DNA from: Streptomyces panaciradicis
GTDB lineage: Bacteria; Actinomycetota; Actinomycetes; Streptomycetales; Streptomycetaceae
Assembly (NCBI RefSeq): GCF_023516615.1
Contig: NZ_JAMGBF010000025.1
Span: 62,001-126,000, forward strand
Direction of reading: 5' to 3'
Length of the DNA: 64,000 nucleotides
The translations under genes and the position numbers were made by a program. Positions 8,805 to 18,718 of this stretch are shown here, piece after piece. Within the stretch, counting starts at the first letter, position 1. Every line of letters starts with the position of its first letter. A model generated the notes under the pieces. It was not told where the DNA came from and did no database searches. It saw nothing but the letters and a program-made list of their open reading frames with translations.

Positions 8805-10600
8805 GCCGCGGCAAGGGCAAGGGGGAGGAGAAGCGGGACCCGGCTGCCGAGGCGTTCGCCGAGGGGATGCGCCTGGTGAAGGCCAACCCGGCCCTCGCGG
8901 CCGTCGAGTTCGACGTGTGCCGGCACGAGGAGTGCAGACTCGCCCCGCGCGACGGGCTGGTGGTCGTCGACTCCGACGCGGACCTGCACGTCCACCCTCA
9001 TCGCCTCGCCGAACCCACCGCCTGGGCCTGGGCGCTCGCGCACGCCGTCCTCCACCTCGGCTTCGGCCACGTCCCGGCGGCGAAGGGCGAGCGCGTCCAG
9101 CCGGACCGCTTCGACCTCGCCGCGCGCTGCGTCGTCGTCAACCGCTTCCTGCTGAGCTTCACCGTCGGCGAGACCCCCGAAGGGCTTCCCGTCTCCTATC
9201 CCGACGGCGACGAGGAGCAACTCGCCGCACGCTGGCGCCGGGACGGCCTCCCGCCCGCCTACGAGCGCTGCGGCACGGCCGGCGCCGAACCCGACCAGCT
9301 TCTGCTGCGCTGGAACGGCTGGTACGGCGCCCCGCCGGACCACCAGCTGGCGTTCGCCGCCGCCCTGACCCGCACCGTGTCCGCGGCGATGGACATGGCG
9401 GGCGGCCGCCGCGACTCCCTCGACGGTGCGGTGGCCCCGCGCCGCCCCTGGCAGAAGGCGCTGAGCTGGTTCGTCTCCTCCTACCCGCTGCTCGGCGGCA
9501 TCGCGGCCGGCATCACCCTCGTCGCCGACGCCGAACTCGCCCGCGCGCACGGCATCTCCGTGGCCGCCGTGAACCCGGAGGCGGGCGAGATCTACGTCAA
9601 CCCCCTGCGCCAACTCGACGACGAGGAGTGGCGGTTCGTCCTCGCCCACGAGATGCTGCACGCCGCCCTGCGCCACGGCGACCGCTGCGGCACCCGCGAC
9701 CCCTACCTGTTCAACATCGCCTGCGACTACGTCATCAACGGCTGGCTGGTCGAGATGCAGGTCGGCACCATGCCCGAGGGTTTGCTGCACGACCCCGTGC
9801 TCGCCGGCCTGTCCGCCGAGGAGGTCTACGACCGCATCGCCGGCGACCTGCGCCGCATGCGCCGGCTCGCCACCCTGCGCGGCAAGGGCGTCGGCGACGT
9901 GCTCGGCGCCCCGCTCGGCCCGCCCGGCACCCACGTCGACCTCGACGAGTTCTACCGCCGCGGTCTCGGCCAGGGCCTGGACCTGCACCAGCGGCAGGAA
10001 CGCGGCTACCTGCCGGGCGGCCTGGTCGAGGAGATCCGCGCGCTCAGCCAGCCGCCCCTGCCCTGGGACGCGCAACTCGCCCGCTGGTTCGACGAGTTCG
10101 TACCCAGCCCGCAGCCCGTCCGGACGTACGCGCGCCCCTCCCGCCGTCAGTCCTCCACCCCGGACATCCCGCGCGCGGGCCACTATTTCCCGCCCGAGGA
10201 GATCGCCCGCTGCACCTTCGGCGTCGTCCTCGACACCTCCGGCTCCATGAGCCACACACTGCTGGGCAAGGCACTCGGCGCGATCGCCTCCTACGCCGAG
10301 GCCCGCGACGTGCCGGCCGCCCGTGTCGTCTTCTGCGACGCCGCCCCGCACGACGCGGGCTACCTGCCGGTGACCGAGATCGCGGGCCGGGTCCGCGTGC
10401 ACGGCCGCGGCGGTACGGTCCTGCAGCCCGGGATCGACCTGCTGCACCGGGCGGACGACTTCCCGCCGGGCGCGCCCGTCCTGGTGATCACCGACGGCTG
10501 GTGCGACGTGCTGCGCGTCCGCCGCGAGCACGCCTACCTGATCCCGCAGGGCGCCCGGCTGCCGTTCACCGCCCGCGGGCCGGTCTTCCGGGTGCGCTGA
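8801..10600 (+). CDS. VWA-domain protein with metallopeptidase-like domain (DUF2201 type)
   Basis: The 599-residue product has three parts. Residues about 65-95 contain ALAHAVLHLGFGH, resembling a zinc-peptidase helix but without the catalytic Glu. Residues about 280-300 contain VLAHEMLHAALRHGDR, an intact HExxH. Residues about 470-599 form a VWA-like domain with the MIDAS motif DTSGSM and a later VLVITDGWCD. This is the architecture of the DUF2201 putative metallopeptidase/VWA family that pairs with MoxR ATPases. GTG 8801 overlaps the ATPase stop. No membrane segment is clear. Probable role: a Mg- and Zn-binding effector of the upstream ATPase. Confidence 0.82.
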   Translation: MSRGKGKGEEKRDPAAEAFAEGMRLVKANPALAAVEFDVCRHEECRLAPRDGLVVVDSDADLHVHPHRLAEPTAWAWALAHAVLHLGFGHVPAAKGERVQPDRFDLAARCVVVNRFLLSFTVGETPEGLPVSYPDGDEEQLAARWRRDGLPPAYERCGTAGAEPDQLLLRWNGWYGAPPDHQLAFAAALTRTVSAAMDMAGGRRDSLDGAVAPRRPWQKALSWFVSSYPLLGGIAAGITLVADAELARAHGISVAAVNPEAGEIYVNPLRQLDDEEWRFVLAHEMLHAALRHGDRCGTRDPYLFNIACDYVINGWLVEMQVGTMPEGLLHDPVLAGLSAEEVYDRIAGDLRRMRRLATLRGKGVGDVLGAPLGPPGTHVDLDEFYRRGLGQGLDLHQRQERGYLPGGLVEEIRALSQPPLPWDAQLARWFDEFVPSPQPVRTYARPSRRQSSTPDIPRAGHYFPPEEIARCTFGVVLDTSGSMSHTLLGKALGAIASYAEARDVPAARVVFCDAAPHDAGYLPVTEIAGRVRVHGRGGTVLQPGIDLLHRADDFPPGAPVLVITDGWCDVLRVRREHAYLIPQGARLPFTARGPVFRVR

Positions 10601-10657
10601 GCCGGAATGTGATCGGATGGGAGCGCAAGCAACAGCAGGAATTCGGAAGGATTCACC

Positions 10658-11086
10658 GTGGCAACCACGCGCTCCGCACACACCGTATGGGAAGGCAACC
10701 TGCTCGAGGGCAGCGGTGTCGTGAACTTCGACTCCTCCGGGGCCATCGAGGCGCAGCCGGTGACGTGGGCCTCGCGCTCCCAGGACGCGAACGGCAAGAC
10801 CAGCCCCGAGGAGCTGATCGCCGCCGCGCACTCCAGCTGCTTCTCCATGGCGCTCTCGCACGCCCTGAACGGCGCCGGCACCCCGCCCACCAAGCTCGTC
10901 ACCTCGGCGGACGTGAATTTCCAGCCGGGTGAGGGCATCACCGGCATCCACCTCACCGTCGAGGGCACGGTCCCCGGCATCGACGACGACGCCTTCGTCG
11001 CCGCGGCCGAGGACGCCAAGAAGAACTGCCCGGTCAGCCAGGCCCTGGCCGGCACGACGATCACCCTGTCCGCCAAGCTGGCCTGA
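10658..11086 (+). CDS. OsmC/Ohr family peroxiredoxin-like protein
   Basis: The 142-residue product matches OsmC in size and motifs. The N-terminal strands are followed by SPEELIAAAHSSCFSMAL, which carries the peroxidatic Cys, and NCPVSQAL, which carries the resolving Cys. Such proteins reduce organic hydroperoxides with thiol cofactors in the cytosol. GTG 10658 follows GGAAGGA. The gene is monocistronic, and a strong hairpin follows the stop. OsmC is favoured over Ohr because of the SSCFSM context, though this is not decisive. Confidence 0.9.
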   Translation: MATTRSAHTVWEGNLLEGSGVVNFDSSGAIEAQPVTWASRSQDANGKTSPEELIAAAHSSCFSMALSHALNGAGTPPTKLVTSADVNFQPGEGITGIHLTVEGTVPGIDDDAFVAAAEDAKKNCPVSQALAGTTITLSAKLA

Positions 11087-11100
11087 AACCGCGCCCCACA

Positions 11101-11141
11101 GGTGCCGCGCCCCGTGCCCGGGAGCGCGGCACCGGTGTTTT
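11101..11141 (+). terminator. Intrinsic terminator after the OsmC-family gene
   Basis: A perfect 10-bp stem (ggtgccgcgc with gcgcggcacc at 11124-11133) encloses a 13-base loop. A short T run at 11138-11141 follows. It separates the OsmC gene from the dnaK promoter. Confidence 0.75.
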
Positions 11142-11190
11142 CCGGGGTACCCGGGAGCCGTTCGCCGGGGGTACCCGGGACCTACGCGGC

Positions 11191-11220
11191 ATTGACAACA
11201 GCGCACTCAAGTTTTGTGCT
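11191..11220 (+). promoter_or_regulatory. HAIR-like HspR element overlapping the dnaK promoter
   Basis: ATTGACA, seven bases, then ACTCAAG (11205-11211) matches the HspR HAIR consensus CTTGAGT-N7-ACTCAAG: the right arm exactly and the left arm in four of seven positions, with the exact spacing. The left arm contains TTGACA (11192-11197), a good -35 box. A weak -10 (TGTGCT) lies 17 bases later. The arrangement suggests heat-shock repression at this promoter. Confidence 0.6.
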
Positions 11221-11255
11221 GGAGTCTGGGAAGTGCCTGGCGGAAGGGGACGGAG

Positions 11256-13126
<1,871 letters not shown>

Positions 13127-13130
<4 letters not shown>

Positions 13131-13726
13131 CGCCCGGAGGGGTGCCGGGGCCCGTCGTCGGGCGGCCGCGGGTCCGATGTGGCCGGCCGCGCCGTTCCCC
13201 GTGTCCCTGCAACCGGCGTCGTCCCAGCCGTCGCCCCGGTCGTTGCGGAGCCCGGGGCCGGCAGGGTCGCGCACACGGCCGTCAGGACGGTCGCGTACGG
13301 CGTGCCGAGGTCGGTCAGCGCCGTGCGCAGCCGTTCCAGGCCGGCGCGGTGCCCGGCGAGCAGGCCCGTGTCGCCGGTGCGGGCCGTGAACTCCAGGACC
13401 GCGGGCAGGAAGTCGGGCGGTTCGCCGTCGGTCATCTCCAGTCCGGCGGCGCGGTAGACGTCCCCGAAGCGGGCGGGCGTCATCCCGCGCCGCCGCGTGT
13501 CCGCGTCCTGCCACCGGCTCAGCCGGAGGCTGCACCGGTCGCCGGAGTCGAAGACCCGGACGTAGTGCGCGGCCAGCTCCAAAGCCGGCGTGACCGCCGC
13601 GTGGTCGGTGAACTCCCGCAGCTGCGGGGCGGCTTCGCGCAGCAGCGGCAGCCGCGCGCGGAAGTCGTCGTCCGGGTAGGTCAGGCAGAGCGCTGCCGCC
13701 TGATGAAGGACCGCGTCAGAGGGCAT
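13127..13726 (-). CDS. narJ: NarJ-like nitrate reductase assembly chaperone
   Basis: The 199-residue product resembles NarJ/TorD-type chaperones. Residues 1-160 are helical, with the opening [23 protein letters not shown], then [12 protein letters not shown] and the hallmark [21 protein letters not shown] Thr/Pro-rich tail of about 40 residues follows. NarJ inserts the molybdenum cofactor into the NarG subunit of respiratory nitrate reductase. No narG, narH or narI is in the window, so the gene is an orphan here. ATG 13726 is backed by GGAGGTCCG. Convergent with dnaK. Confidence 0.75.
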
Positions 13727-13855
13727 CGGACCTCCTTGCCGGTATCCGCGTGTCGGCCACGTCCCTCGCTCCCTCGCTCGCCCCGTGCTTCGACGCTAGG
13801 GGCGGGCGGGGGAACGCACCCGTCCAGAGATCCGTACGGGTGTACGGCCGGGGCG

Positions 13856-14668
13856 TCAGGCGCCCGGCTTGCGGGCCACCCCCGCGTACACCGGGACGAC
13901 GCCCTCTTCCTGCGCCTCCACGTCCACCGGCTCCGGCCGCCAGCCGTGCACGGGGATCACGCCGGGGCCGAGCAGCTCCAGGCCCTCGAAGAAGCGGTAG
14001 AACTCGGGCAGCGTGCGCGGGTGGAACGGCGTGCCGCTCCTGCGGAACAGCCCCGCGGCCCTGGCCACCCCCTCGGGGCTGAGGTCCTGGGTGACCTGTG
14101 AGAGGATCAGGAAGCTGCCGGGGGCGAGCGCCTCGACGTACCGCCCGACGAGGCCGTGGACGTCGTCCTCCTCGTCGCCCAGGTAGTGGGTGAGCGCGAT
14201 CAGGGACAGCGAGACCGGCTGCGCCAGGTCCAGGGACTCGGCGGCCAGCCGCAGGATGGTGTCCGGGTCGCGGACGTCGGCGTGCACGTACTGGGTGCTG
14301 CCCTCGGGCGAGCCGCTGAGCAGGGCCTCCGCGTGCCGGAGCACGATCGGATCGTTGTCCGCGTACACCACCTTCGCGTCCGGCGCCGCCTCCTGCGCCA
14401 CCTGGTGCAGGTTGGGCTCGGTGGGGATGCCGGTGCCGATGTCGAGGAACTGGCGGACCCCGGCCCCCGCGGCGGCCCGCACCGCCCGGTGCATGAAGCG
14501 GCGGTTGGCGCGCGCCCCGCGCACCGCGGTGCCGTCGACGGCCAGGATGTTGCGGGCCAGCTCCTCGTCCACCGGATAGTTGTCCTTGCCGCCCAGCCAC
14601 CAGTCGTACACGCGGGCGGGGTGCGGGCGGCTGGTGTCGATCTGCGGTAAGGCGTCGGATCCGGTCAT
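13856..14668 (-). CDS. SAM-dependent methyltransferase, DUF574-type
   Basis: A 270-residue protein of the large actinomycete S-adenosylmethionine methyltransferase group. It starts with DTSRPHPARVYDWWLGGKDNYPVD and continues with QFLDIGTGIPTEPNLHQVAQ (SAM motif I), VVYADNDPIV and YVHADVRDP. The family is often next to XRE regulators of the kind found 70 bp upstream on the same strand. Targets are unknown. ATG 14668 lies after GAGGAG. The actinomycete DUF397 partner gene that often follows such XRE genes is absent here. Confidence 0.85.
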   Translation of the reverse strand: MTGSDALPQIDTSRPHPARVYDWWLGGKDNYPVDEELARNILAVDGTAVRGARANRRFMHRAVRAAAGAGVRQFLDIGTGIPTEPNLHQVAQEAAPDAKVVYADNDPIVLRHAEALLSGSPEGSTQYVHADVRDPDTILRLAAESLDLAQPVSLSLIALTHYLGDEEDDVHGLVGRYVEALAPGSFLILSQVTQDLSPEGVARAAGLFRRSGTPFHPRTLPEFYRFFEGLELLGPGVIPVHGWRPEPVDVEAQEEGVVPVYAGVARKPGA

Positions 14669-14736
14669 GCGGTGTCGTCTCCTCGGGGTGGGAAGGGTGC
14701 CGTGCGTGCCGTGCGGGAGGGAGTCCGGCGGCGGGC

Positions 14737-15600
14737 TCAGAAGGTCTCGCGGTACTCCCGCAGCAGCTTCTTCGTGCGCTGGGCCGAGGCGGCGCGCGCC
14801 GTCATGTGGTCCAGGACCTCGAGGTGCGCGGAGACCTCGCCCCGCGAGTCGAGGTAGAGGGCGCCCGTCAGGTACTCGGTGAAGACCATGTCGGGCAGTT
14901 CGGGCTCGGCGAACCGGAACAGCGTGAAGGGCGCGTACGTCCCCGGGTGCGGGCCGTCCTCGAACTCGGCGACCTGCAGCGTGATCCGGTCGCGCTCGGC
15001 GAACTCCAGGAGCTTGTCCAGCTGCTCCCGCATGACCTCGCCGCGAATGCTCACCGGGCGCTTGAGCACCGTCTCGTCCATGACCACCCACAGGTGGGGC
15101 GGGTCCGGGCGGTCCAGCAGCTTCTGCCGGGCCATGCGCAGCGACACGTGCCGGTCGATGGTCTCCGGGCCGGTCTGGCCGACCGTTCCCGCCTCCATGA
15201 CGGCGCGCGCGTACTCCTCGGTCTGCAGCAGGCCGGGCACGAAGTGCGGCTCGTAGGAGCGGATGATCCGGGCGGCGCCCTCCAGGCTGACGTACAGGCT
15301 GAACCAGTCCGGCAGCACGTCGTGGAAGCGCTGCCACCAGCCCGGCTGGTTCGCCTCCTCGGCCAGCGCGACGAACGCGGCCGCCTCCTCGTCCGGCACG
15401 CCGTACGTGGTCAGCAGCACCTGGACGTACGGGATCTTCAGCGCGACCTCGGCCATCTCGATCCGCCGTACGGTCGCCGGCGCCACGCGCAGCACGCGCG
15501 CGGCCTCCTCGCGCTTGAACCCCGCCGCTTCCCGCAGCTCCTGCAACCGCTTGCCCAGCACCACCTGGCCCACAGTGGGCGCGGGCCGCCGCTCACTCAC
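14737..15600 (-). CDS. XRE-family regulator with DUF5753-type C-domain
   Basis: A 287-residue protein. Residues 15-70 form a helix-turn-helix (VLGKRLQELREAAGFKREEAARVL, then VAPATVRRIEMAE). The remainder matches the DUF5753 sensor domain: IRSYEPHFVPGLLQTEEYARAVM, LDRPDPPHLWVVMDETVLKRPV, EFEDGPHPG and MVFTEYLTGALYLD. In Streptomyces these regulators usually sit with a small DUF397 protein; here the neighbour is the DUF574 methyltransferase instead. GTG 15600 follows a GGGGAGG box. Ligand and operators are unknown. Confidence 0.85.
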   Translation of the reverse strand: MSERRPAPTVGQVVLGKRLQELREAAGFKREEAARVLRVAPATVRRIEMAEVALKIPYVQVLLTTYGVPDEEAAAFVALAEEANQPGWWQRFHDVLPDWFSLYVSLEGAARIIRSYEPHFVPGLLQTEEYARAVMEAGTVGQTGPETIDRHVSLRMARQKLLDRPDPPHLWVVMDETVLKRPVSIRGEVMREQLDKLLEFAERDRITLQVAEFEDGPHPGTYAPFTLFRFAEPELPDMVFTEYLTGALYLDSRGEVSAHLEVLDHMTARAASAQRTKKLLREYRETF

Positions 15601-15732
15601 GCCACGCCTCCCCTACGCGCCGAAGTCCGCGCGAAGCAGTGTGTCATGTTCCGGGGTCAGTCTCACGGGGTCGGCGGTGAGGCGCTTGCCACGTGTGCCG
15701 AACGGGCGCCGGCCGGCCGCCTCGGGCGGGTG

Positions 15733-16563
15733 TCAGGAGATCAGCGACCGCAGGTACTTCGCCGTCGCCGGGTCGGCCGGGAGCAGCGTCTCGATGGCCA
15801 GTTCGGCCACGGTGACGTCCATGGGCGTGTTGAAGGTCGAGATGGAGGAGATGAACGACAGCGTCCGGCCGTCGTGCTCGATCCGCATCGGCAGCGCGAA
15901 GTACGGCACGGGCTCGGCCGGTTCGCCGCGGGGATCGCTCTCCGGGACCGGGTAGGCCACGACCTCCTCGTACAGCCGCCGCAGCGGTGCCGAGCGGTGC
16001 AGGGCGATCTGCCGCTCCATCTGGGCCAGCAGGTGGCCGCGCCACTCGGGCAGGTTGAGGATGCGGGGCGCCAGGCCCTGCGGGTGCAGGGTCAGCCGCA
16101 TGGCGTTCAGCGGCGGCTTCAGCAGGGACTCCGGGAGCCCGTCCAGCAGCGTCATGATGCCGCGGTTGGCCGCGACCACGTCGTACGTCGCGTCGACCAC
16201 GAACGCCGGATAGGGGTCGTAGCCCTGGATGAGCCGCTCGATGCCCTCGCGCAGGGCGCCCAGCGCCGGATCGTCCAGCGGGGTCTCCGGGTAGCGCGGG
16301 GCGTAACCGGCCGCGAGCAGCAGGGCGTTGCGCTCCCGGACGGGCACGTCCAGGTGCTCGGCCAGCCTCAGCACCATCTCCTCGCTCGGCCGGGAACGGC
16401 CCGTCTCGACGAAGCTGATGTGCCGGGCCGAGGAGTCGGCGCGCAGGGCCAGCTCCAGCTGGCTCACCCGGCGCCGCTCCCGCCAGGCACGCAGCAGCGG
16501 GCCGACGCCCTTCTCGGCGGGAGCGGTCGCGGAGGCGATGGTTCCGGTCACGGCAGTGGTCAT
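15733..16563 (-). CDS. XRE regulator with MmyB-like ligand-binding domain
   Basis: A 276-residue protein. The HTH is at about 20-80 (LLRAWRERRRVSQLELALRADSSARHISFVETGRSRPSEEMVLRLAEHLDVP), followed by the fatty-acid-binding type MmyB domain. That domain shows YPAFVVDATYDVVAANRG and later YFALPMRIEHDGRTLSFISSISTFNTPMDVTVAELAIETLLPAD. MmyB proteins in Streptomyces act as repressors of small regulons. It is divergent from the pterin dehydratase gene across 134 bp, so it may control that operon or itself; this is inference from position only. Confidence 0.85.
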   Translation of the reverse strand: MTTAVTGTIASATAPAEKGVGPLLRAWRERRRVSQLELALRADSSARHISFVETGRSRPSEEMVLRLAEHLDVPVRERNALLLAAGYAPRYPETPLDDPALGALREGIERLIQGYDPYPAFVVDATYDVVAANRGIMTLLDGLPESLLKPPLNAMRLTLHPQGLAPRILNLPEWRGHLLAQMERQIALHRSAPLRRLYEEVVAYPVPESDPRGEPAEPVPYFALPMRIEHDGRTLSFISSISTFNTPMDVTVAELAIETLLPADPATAKYLRSLIS

Positions 16564-16697
16564 GTGTACGACCGTAGTCGAGGAACGCCGCCCGCGAGGT
16601 GTCCTCGCGCCACCCCCGGGAACCCTCTGACCAGGACCGCAGTCACCGGGCTGTGGGAGGCTGAAGAGGCATTCGCAGCCGAGGAAGGAGCGCGGCC

Positions 16698-17003
16698 ATG
16701 CCCGTGGAACCGCTGTCCCAGAAGGAGATCGAGGACCGGCTGGCCGAGCTGCCGGGCTGGTCGGCCGAGGACGACCGGCTCACCCGCTCCTACCGGCTCG
16801 CCTCGCACTTCGCGGCCACCGCGATGGTCGTGCACATCGCCCGGGTCCAGGAGGAGCTCGACCACCACTCCGACCTCACCCTCGGCTACAACACCGTCTC
16901 CCTGTCGGTGAACACCCACAGCGCGGGCGGCCGGATCACCGAGCTCGACTTCGGCCTCGCGAGCAGGGTCGAGGAGCTCGCGGCCGGCCACGGGGCACGC
17001 TGA
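16698..17003 (+). CDS. phhB: 4a-hydroxytetrahydrobiopterin dehydratase (pterin carbinolamine dehydratase)
   Basis: At 101 residues it has the usual family length. The core VVHIARVQEELDHHSDLTLGYNTVSLSVNTHSAGGRITELDFGLA carries the conserved His pair (HH-S-D) and the TH-x-x-GG-x-T-x-D pattern of the active site. It dehydrates 4a-hydroxy-tetrahydropterins made by aromatic amino acid hydroxylases. No such hydroxylase is nearby. ATG 16698 follows GAAGGAG. Five bases separate it from the methyltransferase gene, so the two are co-transcribed. Confidence 0.92.
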   Translation: MPVEPLSQKEIEDRLAELPGWSAEDDRLTRSYRLASHFAATAMVVHIARVQEELDHHSDLTLGYNTVSLSVNTHSAGGRITELDFGLASRVEELAAGHGAR

Positions 17004-17008
17004 CGCAC

Positions 17009-17752
17009 GTGCTCGACTACGACAAGGAAGCCGGCGCCTACGACCGGAGACGCGGCGGCGAGGCGAGGGCCGCGGCCGCGGCGGCCGCCGTGCTGGGCCT
17101 GGTCCCGGCCACCGTGGGACGCCTCCTCGACGTCGGCTGCGGCACCGGCATCGTCACCCGCCGGCTCGCGGCCGCGCGGCCCGCGGCCCGGGTGACCGGC
17201 GTCGACCTGACGCCCGGCATGGCCCGTATGGCCGCCGCCCGGCTGCCCGGCGCGATCGCCCTCGCCGACAGCCGTGCCCTGCCGTTCCCGGACGCCACGT
17301 TCGACGCGGTCAGCAGCGTGTGGCTGCTGCACCTGCTGGACGGGCCGCAGGACGTGCGCGCCGTCGTCGCCGAGTGCGCCCGGGTCCTCAGACCCGGCGG
17401 GGTGTACGTCACCACCGTCGACAAGGCCGCCTCCCACAACGTCGGCAGCGACATCGACGCCGTGCTCGCCGAGCGGCCGCGCAGCGCGCCCCGCGACCCC
17501 GCCGACCTCGTCACCCGGTACGCCGCGGACCAGGGCCTGTTCCCGGCCGGGCAGGCCCGCTTCCAGGGGCACGGGCAGGGGCGCAGCCCCCGCCGCACCG
17601 TCGCCGACCTGCGGCGCGGCTGGTTCGTCACCCTGCCACCGGGCGAACCGCTCGCCGAGCGGTTCGCCGACCGTCTCGCGGGGCTCCCCGACCAGGACCG
17701 GCCCCGCCCCGATCCTGTCTTCCACCTGCGGAGCTTCAGGAAGGCCGGCTGA
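17009..17752 (+). CDS. Class I SAM-dependent methyltransferase
   Basis: A 247-residue methyltransferase with motif I LLDVGCGTGIVTRRLA, the acidic residue in VTGVDLTPGMA, and post-I ALPFPDATFDAVSSVWLLHLLDGPQDVRAVVAECARVLRPGG. That sequence set resembles the UbiE/Coq5 group (methyltransferase 11 domain). The substrate is unknown. GTG 17009 starts five bases after the pterin dehydratase stop. The end overlaps the end of the convergent gene by 17 bases. Confidence 0.85.
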   Translation: MLDYDKEAGAYDRRRGGEARAAAAAAAVLGLVPATVGRLLDVGCGTGIVTRRLAAARPAARVTGVDLTPGMARMAAARLPGAIALADSRALPFPDATFDAVSSVWLLHLLDGPQDVRAVVAECARVLRPGGVYVTTVDKAASHNVGSDIDAVLAERPRSAPRDPADLVTRYAADQGLFPAGQARFQGHGQGRSPRRTVADLRRGWFVTLPPGEPLAERFADRLAGLPDQDRPRPDPVFHLRSFRKAG

Positions 17753-18197
17753 AGTCCATCGTCCAGTTGGTCAGCCAGCTCTCCCCGCCGTCGACGGAGA
17801 ACGCCTGCTCCCAGCGGGCCGCGGCGGGGGAGACGCCCGACCAGACGAACCGCACGCGCACGTCCTTGCCGTCGTGCGTGTCGTCGCCGTAGAACTCCCC
17901 GCGATCACCCTCGAAGCGGCCGAAGACCGGCGGGAACAGCGTGCCGGTGCGGCTGGAGGACCAGTTCAGCGACCACTCCGCGCGCTCCGGGTCGAACAGC
18001 CGCAGGGTCAGCCCCTTCGCGCCCAGGTGCGGCAGGTCGATCTCGTCGAGGTTCGCGGCGCCGTCGAACAGCGGAAAGCACCGGCTGGTGGACGCGAACT
18101 CCACCCAGCCGCTGTCCGGGTCGAGGAAGTCGGCGCGGCGGCGGTGGGCCACCTCCCACGCTCCGTGCAGGAAGTCGAAGTCGTGCGGACTGCTCAT
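17736..18197 (-). CDS. Hypothetical protein, possible DUF1579-like domain
   Basis: A 153-residue cytosolic protein beginning MSSPHDFDFLHGAWEVAHRRR, similar to the F-x-x-G-x-W-x-V opening of DUF1579-like lipocalin-shaped proteins. It is rich in beta strands and Trp (EWSLNWSSSRTGTLFPPVFGRFEGDRGEFYGDD). I cannot name a function. ATG 18197 overlaps the previous stop by 4 nt, so it is translated together with the upstream gene. The pair is divergent from a WYL regulator that probably controls it. Confidence 0.7.
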   Translation of the reverse strand: MSSPHDFDFLHGAWEVAHRRRADFLDPDSGWVEFASTSRCFPLFDGAANLDEIDLPHLGAKGLTLRLFDPERAEWSLNWSSSRTGTLFPPVFGRFEGDRGEFYGDDTHDGKDVRVRFVWSGVSPAAARWEQAFSVDGGESWLTNWTMDFSRPS

Positions 18198-18673
18198 GTG
18201 CGGTCTCCCGTGGTTCCTTCGGGCAGGGTGTCGGACAAGTAGGCGGCCAGGTCCGGGACTTCGGGCACGAGCATGTGCCGCACCCAGGCGTCCCGCTCGT
18301 GCTGGATCGGCGGCAGCTCGAAGACGCAGCCGATCCAGGGCAGTTCGGGCCGGACGAAATGGGTGGGGTCCCGGTCGGGGCAGCCGAGGACCGGCTGGCC
18401 GGCGGCCGCGTTCGCGTAGTGCAGGACGTTGTCCCACACCCAGCTGTAGACGTTGACGTAGGCGCCGTCGTCGTTTCCCCGGTGAACGACGACGAACGAC
18501 ACCGGCGGCGTCCCGTCCGGCTCCGGCAGCATGTCGGGCAGGATCGCGTACGCCGCCTTCTCCACGTCGGGCGCGATGCCCGCCGGGTCGGCGGTGACGT
18601 GGTAGCGCTTGACGTGCCGGCCGGCCACCTCGATCGGCGGCGGCACGGTCAGCAGTTTCTCCGTGAACGGCAT
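18194..18673 (-). CDS. Hypothetical protein, first gene of a WYL-regulator-linked pair
   Basis: A 159-residue protein without signal peptide or membrane segment. It starts MPFTEKLLTVPPPIEVAGRHVKRYHVT, contains SFVVVHRGNDDGAYVNVYSWVWDN, and ends in LPEGTTGDRT. I do not recognise a family. It is the first gene of a two-gene unit whose promoter region, only 33 bp long, is shared with the divergent WYL regulator and contains a perfect 12-bp inverted repeat. Confidence 0.7.
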   Translation of the reverse strand: MPFTEKLLTVPPPIEVAGRHVKRYHVTADPAGIAPDVEKAAYAILPDMLPEPDGTPPVSFVVVHRGNDDGAYVNVYSWVWDNVLHYANAAAGQPVLGCPDRDPTHFVRPELPWIGCVFELPPIQHERDAWVRHMLVPEVPDLAAYLSDTLPEGTTGDRT

Positions 18674-18691
18674 GAGGTGACGCTAGGGCCG

Positions 18692-18718
18692 CTTCACTGA
18701 CACCATGTGTCAGTGAAG
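18692..18718. promoter_or_regulatory. Perfect inverted repeat operator at the WYL regulator start
   Basis: CTTCACTGACAC, three bases, then GTGTCAGTGAAG: a perfect 12-bp inverted repeat. The right arm contains both possible GTG starts of the WYL regulator (18707 and 18713). Binding here would block transcription of the divergent pair and of the regulator itself. Confidence 0.7.

Noticed and set aside
8645-11206. 853-codon minus-strand frame
   Set aside because: Runs through the MoxR partner, OsmC and a terminator, so it cannot be a real gene.
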